Source: Halovivax cerinus
Lineage (GTDB): Archaea; Halobacteriota; Halobacteria; Halobacteriales; Natrialbaceae
Length of the DNA: 64,000 bases
Direction of reading: 5' to 3'
NCBI RefSeq assembly: GCF_024498195.1
Contig: NZ_CP101824.1
Location: forward strand, 2,108,001-2,172,000
Made by a program: the position numbers and the translations under genes. Under the pieces are notes generated by a model. It was given only the letters and a program-made list of their open reading frames with translations, had not been told where the DNA came from and made no database searches. Shown here piece by piece: positions 58,117-64,000 of the stretch; within the stretch, counting starts at the first letter, position 1, and the number at the start of each line of letters is the position of its first letter.

Positions 58117-59097
58117 ATGACGAACGCCTCCCAGACCACCCGAGTACGACGTAACGAGGAACGAACGACCGAACGAGAGGACGAATCGAGTCACGACCGT
58201 GTCACCTGCCCCGAGTGCAGCGGCCAGCTCGTCGCGGACGACGAGCACGGAGAGACCGTCTGTGCCGACTGCGGTCTGGTCGTCGCCGAGGACTCCGTCG
58301 ACCGCGGCCCGGAGTGGCGCGCATTCGACGCCAGTGAGAAGAACGAGAAATCCCGCGTCGGTGCCCCGACCACCAACACGATGCACGACAAGGGGCTTTC
58401 GACCAACATCGACTGGCGCAACAAGGACGCGTACGGAAACTCGCTGGGTTCGCGCCAGCGAGAGAAGATGCAGCGTCTGCGCAAGTGGAACGAGCGCTTC
58501 CGGACGCGCGACTCGAAGGAACGGAATCTCAAACAGGCCCTCGGCGAGATCGACCGTATGGCGAGTGCGGTCGGTCTGCCGACGAACGTCCGCGAGACGG
58601 CGTCTGTCATCTACCGTCGTGCCCTGGAGGAGGACCTCCTGCCGGGGCGTTCGATCGAGGGCGTCTCGACGGCCTGCGTCTACGCCGCCGCGCGCCAGGC
58701 CGGCGTTCCCCGCTCGCTCGACGAGATCGCCGACGTCAGCCGCGTCGAGAAGAACGAGATCGCCCGCACCTACCGCTACGTGGTCCGTGAACTCGGTCTC
58801 GAAGTACAGCCGGCCGACCCCGAGAGCTACGTCCCGCGCTTTGCCTCCGGGCTCGACCTCTCCGACGAGTCGGAACACCGCGCGCGCTCGCTCCTGAAGA
58901 ACGCGAAGGAGAAGGGCGTCCACTCCGGAAAGTCGCCGGTCGGGCTCGCCGCGGCCGCCGTCTACGCCGCCGCCCTACTCACCAACGAGAAGACCACCCA
59001 GGCGGCCGTCAGCGAAGTCGCCGACATCTCCGAGGTCACGATCCGCAATCGCTACCACGAACTCCTCGAAGCCGAGGACTCGATCGGCCTCGCGTAA
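58117..59097 (+). CDS. tfb: Transcription initiation factor TFB
   Basis: TFB binds BRE and TBP and recruits RNA polymerase; haloarchaea carry several copies. The 326-residue protein has a zinc ribbon (CPECSGQLVADDEHGETVCADCG, about 30-53, four Cys), the B-finger/linker ending GPEWRAFDASEKNEKSRVG with GAPTTNTMHDKG, and two cyclin repeats: about 125-215 (LKQALGEIDRMASAVGLP) and 220-320 (PADPESYVPRFASGLDL). The first 25 residues are an extra charged tail. Two promoters lie upstream, so expression is probably adjusted. Confidence 0.95.
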   Translation: MTNASQTTRVRRNEERTTEREDESSHDRVTCPECSGQLVADDEHGETVCADCGLVVAEDSVDRGPEWRAFDASEKNEKSRVGAPTTNTMHDKGLSTNIDWRNKDAYGNSLGSRQREKMQRLRKWNERFRTRDSKERNLKQALGEIDRMASAVGLPTNVRETASVIYRRALEEDLLPGRSIEGVSTACVYAAARQAGVPRSLDEIADVSRVEKNEIARTYRYVVRELGLEVQPADPESYVPRFASGLDLSDESEHRARSLLKNAKEKGVHSGKSPVGLAAAAVYAAALLTNEKTTQAAVSEVADISEVTIRNRYHELLEAEDSIGLA

Positions 59098-59172
59098 GGG
59101 TCGGATTCCGAATTCTCACACACGGCCGTCAGAACCGAACGATCGCTCCCACCCAGCTCGTATCCGTCCGAC

Positions 59173-59865
59173 ATGAACTTCGAGTCGCTCGTCCTCGCGG
59201 TCTCGACGGCGTCGCTCGACGACGAGCCGGCGGCTCGGGCACACGCGGACGCGATCGAGTTTCGGCTCGACCGGGCCGACGAGCCACTCGCCGAGCTCGA
59301 CGCGTACGATGGCTCGCTCCCGATTCTGGCGACGAATCGGGCGGCCTGGGAAGGCGGCGCGGCGACGTCGAACGAGACCGCACGAATCGAGACGCTCGCG
59401 GCCGCGACGGCTCGCGAGGCGGTCCACGCGGTGGACGTCGAACTGGCCGCGATCAGGGCCGGTGACGCGGACCGCGTCCTCGACGCCGCCCGCGACCGCG
59501 ACGTCGCGGTCGTCGTATCGATCCACGACTTTCGGGGAACGCCACGGAGACGGACGCTCGAAGCGCTCCTGGCCGAGGCGAGTCGACACGGCGACGTCGC
59601 CAAACTCGCCGTGACGGCGACCGATCGCACGGACACGCTCACACTCCTCGAGGCGACCCACGACGCGACGACCGCGGGCCGTACGGTCGCCACGATGGCC
59701 ATGGGATCGATCGGCTCGCATACCCGCGTCGTGGCGCCAATCTACGGCTCGCACATTGCGTACGCACCGCTCGATCCGGACGCCCGGACGGCGCCGGGCC
59801 AGCTCGATCTGGCGACCCTTTCGAACGCGCTCGACGCCGTCGGGCTCGACCGGTCCCGCCGGTAA
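59173..59865 (+). CDS. aroD: 3-Dehydroquinate dehydratase, type I
   Basis: AroD removes water from 3-dehydroquinate in the shikimate pathway via a Schiff base. The 230-residue protein has the type I TIM barrel: substrate Glu/Arg in AIEFRLDRADE, His in VVVSIHDFRGTP and the Schiff-base lysine in GDVAKLAVTATD. The late GSHTRVVAPIYGSHIAY and PGQLDL fit the lid and C-terminal strands. The DHQ synthase II gene, the previous step, lies 0.6 kb downstream on the other strand. Confidence 0.93.
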   Translation: MNFESLVLAVSTASLDDEPAARAHADAIEFRLDRADEPLAELDAYDGSLPILATNRAAWEGGAATSNETARIETLAAATAREAVHAVDVELAAIRAGDADRVLDAARDRDVAVVVSIHDFRGTPRRRTLEALLAEASRHGDVAKLAVTATDRTDTLTLLEATHDATTAGRTVATMAMGSIGSHTRVVAPIYGSHIAYAPLDPDARTAPGQLDLATLSNALDAVGLDRSRR

Positions 59866-59912
59866 AAACGAGGGAATTAACCGCGCCGAGATTCAAGCTG
59901 TGGTACCTGTCG

Positions 59913-60359
59913 ATGTCCTGGATACGTGCCGTGGTCGCTGCGGGCCTCTCGCTGTTCGTTCCCGGAGCCGGGCACGTCCTCGTCCGTGACTGGGGCCGCG
60001 CGCTGCTATTCGGGACGCTGTTCGTCACCTCAATCGTTCTCCTCTTCCCGGTCGAGGAACTGTGGGCCATCGCCTCCGCGGACGCGGCGACCGCGACCTC
60101 GATGAGTGAGACGACGGCCGAGATGATGGAGACCATGGAGGACGGCACGGACGCCATCGATCGATTCACTCTGACGTTTCTCTCGCTGTTCGCGGCGGTC
60201 CACGCCGGTACGCAGGCGCTCGGGATGACCGACGCCCCAGGCGACGGCGACGACGTCGCCGCCTGTCCGCACTGCGGCAAACCGCTCGACGAAGACCTGA
60301 CGTTCTGTCACTGGTGTACGACGCGACTGGAGGAGGCGGGCGAGGCGACGTCGAACTGA
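59913..60359 (+). CDS. Membrane protein with a C-terminal zinc ribbon
   Basis: The 148-residue protein begins with hydrophobic segments (AVVAAGLSLFVPGAGHVLV, then ALLFGTLFVTSIVLLFPVEE). A Met/Thr-rich middle (TAEMMETMEDGTDAIDRF) leads to another hydrophobic stretch (LTFLSLFAAVHAGTQAL) and a zinc ribbon CPHCGKPLDEDLTFCHWC. This arrangement occurs in many haloarchaeal proteins of unknown role. GTG/ATG choices are not ambiguous here. It sits between two shikimate genes by position only. Confidence 0.72.
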   Translation: MSWIRAVVAAGLSLFVPGAGHVLVRDWGRALLFGTLFVTSIVLLFPVEELWAIASADAATATSMSETTAEMMETMEDGTDAIDRFTLTFLSLFAAVHAGTQALGMTDAPGDGDDVAACPHCGKPLDEDLTFCHWCTTRLEEAGEATSN

Positions 60360-60433
60360 CGCTCTCCGTCCCGACCCGCAGGGACGCCGGCGATGGGTGG
60401 TGAGAACGGACTGATGGACCGAGCCTGCGACGA

Positions 60434-61609
60434 TTACTTTTCGATGATCTGTTCGTCCACGGCCTCGCCGAAGTGACGTGCGGTGTCCTCGTAGTAGAGT
60501 CCGATCTCGTCGCCCGCTTCCAGCTCGGTGACCGGCGTCCGCCCGTCGGGCGTCGCGACGGCCACCGTCTCCGCGTTCTGCAGGAGCGTTTCCACGGAGT
60601 CGTCCTCGACGTCGACGGCGAGTCGGAACATCGGTCGCTGTTCGATCTTTACCCGGCCGACGACGGCTTCACGGGTGTGACCGTCGCGGTCGACGACCTG
60701 TACCTCGTCGCCGCTCCGGAGTTCGGAGAGGTACTTCGTTCCGCCATCCGTCGTCCTGACGTAGGCGTGGACGGCGCCGGCGTTCACCCGGAACGGACGG
60801 GCGGCGACGTAGGGCGAGTCGGCGGTCTCGGCGTGGACGAACACCAGACCGCGGGCCATCGAGCCGACGAGCATTCCCTCGTCGTCGTCGAGCAGGCGAC
60901 CGGTGTCGACGCAGACGCGGTCCGCCGAGCCGGTCTGCTCTATCGAGGTGACCGTCCCCCACGTGAGGTCGAGTTGTTCCCGCTCGCCGGCGTCGCGAAC
61001 CTCGACCGCCTTCCTGATCTCGTCGGGGTCGTCGGTGTCGACGAGCACCGCGTCGGCGCCGAGCTCCAGCGTCTCGAACGCGGTTCGGGCCTCCTCCGCA
61101 CTCGTCACGCCGGCGACGAGCTCGGTCTCCTCGCCGATACGAGCGATCAGATTCTCGAGCGGGATGATGGTCCAGTCCTCCCCGATCACGATCGTGTACG
61201 CCGCGTCGGTTGCCGCCGCTTCGGCGAACTCCTCGTACTCCTCGCCTGCGATGGTGACGTATGCACCACCCGGTACCTCGCCGTCGCGTCGGAGCGTCGA
61301 GAGGTCCGCCGACCCTGCGTAGTCGGTCGGCAGCGAGATGGTTCCGTCGCCCTCGCCGTCTTTGCCGACGACGGAGACGTCGGGCCGTGCGTCCGTCTCC
61401 TCGGCTTCCGCGTCGTCGATCAGCGAGACGTCGCCGTCGGTTCGGAAGGCGGCGACGCGGATGTCGCCGAGTTCGCGGACGCGCTCGACGTCGGATTCGT
61501 CGACTAAGACCCAGTCAGCACCGGCTTCGAGGGCGGCCGTGATCCGATCGCGACGGGCCTCCCACTCGCCGACGCTGTCGTCGGCTTTCACCCAGACTTC
61601 GCGTGTCAT
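60434..61609 (-). CDS. 3-Dehydroquinate synthase II (archaeal type)
   Basis: This 391-residue enzyme makes 3-dehydroquinate from 2-amino-3,7-dideoxy-D-threo-hept-6-ulosonate in the archaeal shikimate variant (the MJ1249 family). It starts MTREVWVKADDSVGEWEARR; family segments are GADWVLVDESDVERVRELG, YTIVIGEDWTIIPLENLIA, MLVGSMARGLVFVHAE and PFRVNAGAVHAYV, with YLSELRSGDEVQVVD and the final GEAVDEQIIEK. The ATG at 61609 is the family start; the frame is open further but lacks sense. It and aroD supply two consecutive steps. Confidence 0.92.
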   Translation of the reverse strand: MTREVWVKADDSVGEWEARRDRITAALEAGADWVLVDESDVERVRELGDIRVAAFRTDGDVSLIDDAEAEETDARPDVSVVGKDGEGDGTISLPTDYAGSADLSTLRRDGEVPGGAYVTIAGEEYEEFAEAAATDAAYTIVIGEDWTIIPLENLIARIGEETELVAGVTSAEEARTAFETLELGADAVLVDTDDPDEIRKAVEVRDAGEREQLDLTWGTVTSIEQTGSADRVCVDTGRLLDDDEGMLVGSMARGLVFVHAETADSPYVAARPFRVNAGAVHAYVRTTDGGTKYLSELRSGDEVQVVDRDGHTREAVVGRVKIEQRPMFRLAVDVEDDSVETLLQNAETVAVATPDGRTPVTELEAGDEIGLYYEDTARHFGEAVDEQIIEK

Positions 61610-61726
61610 GTCTCGACGCTCGGGCGGGACCGGCTTGAACGTGGCGGATAGCGTGATCGTCTCCGAATGGCCTCCGGGACCGGCCCCACGCCTGACGCGG
61701 TCTTCGTCACCAGTTCTCACGCAACC

Positions 61727-61736
61727 GTTAGATATC
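61727..61736 (+). promoter_or_regulatory. TATA box of the HAD hydrolase gene
   Basis: GTTAGATATC is centred 28 nt before the ATG at 61759; leaderless spacing. Confidence 0.45.
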
Positions 61737-61758
61737 GGGCAGCCGTTCGTTCTCGCAG

Positions 61759-62454
61759 ATGTCGGCCTACGACGCCGTGTGCTTCGACCTCGATCGGACG
61801 CTGTGCGTCTCGACGCAGGACCCCACCGCCCTCCTCGAGACCGCGTTCGACCGGACCGGCCGCGAACCGTTCTGCTCACACGCCGACCTGCAGGCACTCC
61901 TCCCGCGCGTACAGCCAGCGTTCACCGATCGAACGTTCCACGAGAACCTCTTCTCGCTCGCCGCGTCCGAAGCAGGCCACGACGACGCCGTCGCCGCCGC
62001 GCTGACCGACGCCTATCTCGATGCGTACGACCCGAGCGCGGTTCGCTTTCGCGACGGGGCCGCTCGAATACTCGACCGGGCGCGCGCCGCGACCGACGCT
62101 GTGGGATTGATCACGAACGGCAGCCGACCGACGCAGGTTCCGAAACTCGAAACTCTCGGGATCGAGGACGCGTTCGACGTCTCCGTCTTCGTCGACCCTG
62201 ACGACGGCGTCCCGCCGAAACCCGATCCCGTCCCGTTCGAGCGCGCGCTCACCTCGCTCGGCGCGACGCCGGAGCGCACGATCCACGTCGGCGACGCGCC
62301 CTACGCGGACGTCGCCGGCGCGAACGCGGTCGGGATGGATTCGGCCTGGCTGGCCGCGGGCCACGACGTCGGTGCCGGTGATCCCACCGCTGATTCACAG
62401 CACGAACCGACCTACGAACTCTCCTCGCTTTCTGCCCTCTCGGCGCTGCTCTGA
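61759..62454 (+). CDS. HAD-family hydrolase
   Basis: The 231-residue protein has the complete HAD motif set: nucleophile CFDLDRTLC with both Asp, motif II Thr/Ser in GLITNGSRPTQV, Lys in PPKPDPVPFE and the acidic motif IV VHVGDAPYADVAGA. A helical cap (about 18-95) makes it a C1-type phosphatase like phosphoglycolate phosphatase or similar. Substrate unknown. Its last 43 nt overlap the end of the convergent downstream gene. Confidence 0.85.
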   Translation: MSAYDAVCFDLDRTLCVSTQDPTALLETAFDRTGREPFCSHADLQALLPRVQPAFTDRTFHENLFSLAASEAGHDDAVAAALTDAYLDAYDPSAVRFRDGAARILDRARAATDAVGLITNGSRPTQVPKLETLGIEDAFDVSVFVDPDDGVPPKPDPVPFERALTSLGATPERTIHVGDAPYADVAGANAVGMDSAWLAAGHDVGAGDPTADSQHEPTYELSSLSALSALL

Positions 62455-63020
62455 GACGGCTCGTCCACACCGGACCGCACCGTCGGTTCGACCGCGGGCA
62501 CCCGATCGCGGTGGACGACGATTCGGTTGTCCGGTCGCTCCGTCGCCCCCTTGATCCGAACCACCAGTGACGCGACCCGCTCGAAGGTATCCGGGAGGGT
62601 GAACGAATCGTCTGCGTTCGCGTCGCGTTCGCGACACGTGGCCACGAACGCAGCCAGTTCGCCCGCCATTCCGACCGGCAGGTAGACTACGTCCGGATCG
62701 TCCGTCAGCAACTCCTCCCACGTCTCAGCGACGGCTGCGGCGACGCGGCGCGGTCGTCGGATCCGGTCGACGACGGCGTCGGGGTCGGCCACCTCGTCGT
62801 CGAGGGCCGCCGAGACCGCCGTGGTTAGCGTCTCTTCGTGGCCTGTGGCCGTCTCGTCCGCGCGCACGAGGTCGGCCAGCGCGTCGCGCTCGGCGGCCGA
62901 CACGGCGATCGCGAAGGCGATCGTGTGGCTCGCCGGCGAGACTGTGTAGGTGACGTCGGCCTCGACGTCGTCGAACCGCGCCGTGTTCCCCTCTCCGCGC
63001 AATCGCTCCAGCAGTCCCAT
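62412..63020 (-). CDS. Haloarchaeal protein of unknown function
   Basis: I do not recognise this 202-residue protein. It starts MGLLERLRGEGNTARFDDVE, and has the segments ADVTYTVSPASHTIAFAIAV, then EETLTTAVSAALDDEVADPD, then WEELLTDDPDVVYLPVGMAG and FERVASLVVRIKGATERPDN. The alternation of strand and helix indicates a folded alpha/beta domain; the last 30 residues are acidic and Ser-rich. Codon use is normal for the genome, so it is a real gene. Its 3' end overlaps the HAD gene tail-to-tail. Confidence 0.65.
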   Translation of the reverse strand: MGLLERLRGEGNTARFDDVEADVTYTVSPASHTIAFAIAVSAAERDALADLVRADETATGHEETLTTAVSAALDDEVADPDAVVDRIRRPRRVAAAVAETWEELLTDDPDVVYLPVGMAGELAAFVATCRERDANADDSFTLPDTFERVASLVVRIKGATERPDNRIVVHRDRVPAVEPTVRSGVDEPSQSSAERAESEESS

Positions 63021-63175
63021 ACACCTCGTTCTCCCGGCACCGAATAAAGTCCCCCGTCTCGACTCGACGCGCTCGGGTTCGTCGTGTGGTCACGCTCGCC
63101 CGTTCGCGTTCGAACGTGCCCGTCCGTCGCGATCGGTCGTGACGGCTCCGCCGTCCGATCGCGCTCGGACCGCGG

Positions 63176-63736
63176 CTACCAGTCGTCGCCCAGGGCCGCC
63201 CGCGCATCGTCGTACTCGTTCGTGGTCGTCCAGGTGCGGCCGCTCTCGACGTGTTCGACGACGAGCGAGCCCCCGCAGTCGCCGCAGTGGTAGCGATCCG
63301 GCGACGTGACTGGTTTCGACGCCCGATGCCGTCGCAGGGTCCAGTCACAGTCTGACTGCCGGCAACGGAGTCGATACCGCGGTTTCGTGAAGGATTCGCA
63401 GTGGACGGAGACGTCGAACTCGTCCGCGCGCTCGCGAAACCGCGGGCCGTGGTCCGACTCGCCGAAGCGCTGAAACTCCCAGGCGTGGATCAGTTCGTGG
63501 CGGACGACCGCCTCGAACGCGTCGCGCTCGAACGTCTCGTAGGCCCGCCGCGAGATGACGATCGTCGCCGTCTCCTCGTCTGCGTTCCACCGGCACGCGC
63601 CGGCGCGACGCTTGGCACGCGGCGAGACCGCCCAGTCGACCGCGTCTATGTCGACGCCGATCTCGTCGGCGACCGACCGGGCGTGGACGCGAGCGTGGGC
63701 GAGGATCTCCTCGTTCGTCGGGGCGATCCGCGACAC
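63176..63736 (-). CDS. SprT-like zinc metalloprotease domain protein
   Basis: The 186-residue protein has the SprT/Spartan-type zincin motif VVRHELIHAWEFQRFGESDH (HExIH at about 79-83 and a later His). The C-terminal zinc ribbon is seen as CRQSDC and CGDCGG. SprT relatives cut proteins crosslinked to DNA, as in Spartan; a few are inactive. Here the His-Glu-His set is intact. The N-terminal part (APTNEEILAHARVHARSVAD) is helical. Single gene, likely cytoplasmic. Confidence 0.85.
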   Translation of the reverse strand: MSRIAPTNEEILAHARVHARSVADEIGVDIDAVDWAVSPRAKRRAGACRWNADEETATIVISRRAYETFERDAFEAVVRHELIHAWEFQRFGESDHGPRFRERADEFDVSVHCESFTKPRYRLRCRQSDCDWTLRRHRASKPVTSPDRYHCGDCGGSLVVEHVESGRTWTTTNEYDDARAALGDDW

Positions 63737-63871
63737 GTGTTTCGGTCCGAAGCGTCCGACCGTGATCGTTTCGATCTCGGGGCACGTTGTGTATCCTAGG
63801 TAACAAGACTGTCCGATGTCGTGCGCTCGACCGGCACTCTTTCGGGTATCGGTGGCATCGTCACGGGCACT

Positions 63872-64000
63872 GATGACGCCCGATGGTCCGACGGTCGGCC
63901 GGTCGTCGCTCGATCTCCCGACGCCAGAACCGCTCGACCCGAACGCGTCGATCCGACCAGCGGTCGTCGTCCTCCCGGCTGTCGCGTTCGACCCGCCCTT
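63872..64000 (+). CDS. Probable start of a gene cut by the window edge
   Basis: From the ATG at 63872 a frame runs open to the window end (43 codons) with the genome's G/C third-position pattern. It begins MTPDGPTVGRSSLDLPTPEP and continues into a hydrophobic AVVVLPAVAF. No clear promoter box was found. The family cannot be told from this piece. Confidence 0.35.

Noticed and set aside
57688-58923. 411-codon ORF antisense to tfb
   Set aside because: It mirrors tfb codons and spans the tfb promoter region; composition is shadow-like.
1-64000. tRNA, rRNA or other classical RNA genes
   Set aside because: Reading the gaps I saw no cloverleaf with T-loop GTTC pattern and no rRNA-like sequence; a covariance-model scan would be decisive.

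Overview
The window is a chromosomal stretch of a halophilic archaeon (class Halobacteria). The evidence is strong GC richness with mostly G/C third codon positions, very acidic proteins, the archaeal-type genes tfb, aIF2-beta, egsA (sn-glycerol-1-phosphate dehydrogenase), cobY and DHQ synthase II, a folC-folP fusion of the haloarchaeal kind, and many promoters whose TATA box lies 26-30 nt before the start codon, so that transcripts should be leaderless. I cannot name the genus. No rRNA, tRNA, CRISPR array or intact insertion sequence was seen.

Region by region. 1-1.1 kb: a GNAT acetyltransferase and a small unknown gene. 1.1-7.2 kb (minus strand): a cobamide salvage and nucleotide-loop operon, HAD hydrolase-cbiB-(24-codon ORF)-cobS-cobY-cobT-cobD-cbiZ, with overlapping GTGA junctions; together these can trim cobinamide to cobyrate, reattach aminopropanol phosphate, activate it with GTP and join alpha-ribazole phosphate. 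7.4-8.1 kb: a winged-helix/PemK-MazF-like toxin-antitoxin pair. 9-12.2 kb: creatinase-like M24 protein, citrate synthase, aIF2-beta. 12.5-16.7 kb: penicillin-acylase family protein coupled to a small membrane protein, a ZIP-like membrane protein, a small acidic protein. 16.8-19.2 kb: glutamate dehydrogenase, a noncoding array of hairpins, a phosphoribosyltransferase. 19.3-21.5 kb: methyltransferase, a 16-bp minisatellite, an MFS transporter. 21.6-23.1 kb: NikR-like regulator and a NicO/RcnA-like metal transporter with a long His/Asp repeat loop.

23.4-31.9 kb: cupin protein, M28 peptidase, and a five-gene Dpp/Opp-type ABC import operon with a trailing acidic protein gene. 32.4-39.5 kb: egsA, an ABC-2 export pair, an S9 peptidase, a lipoprotein and a glycosyltransferase. 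39.7-44.2 kb: two transcription regulators, a methyltransferase and the FolC-FolP fusion. 44.2-47.1 kb is the accessory-looking part: a vapB-like gene with a decayed vapC, a possible IS200/IS605-type end, a frameshifted small gene, two tandem paralogous lipoproteins and two small membrane proteins. 47.3-53.7 kb: carB and a divergent multi-sensor histidine kinase with a degenerate receiver domain. 53.8-57.7 kb: haloarchaea-specific small proteins and an FAD oxidoreductase. 58.1-61.6 kb: TFB, then aroD and DHQ synthase II facing each other around a zinc-ribbon membrane protein. 61.7-64 kb: HAD hydrolase, an unknown protein, a SprT-like protease, and probably the start of one more gene.

Peptide and amide breakdown recurs here (M28, S9, M24-like, penicillin acylase, peptide-type ABC importer), together with amino-acid and central metabolism (glutamate dehydrogenase, citrate synthase). 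The least ordinary signals are the hairpin array after gdhB, the NikR/His-loop transporter pair, the double-GTGA micro-ORF in the cobamide operon, the wHTH-PemK pair and the decayed vapBC/transposon-scar region.
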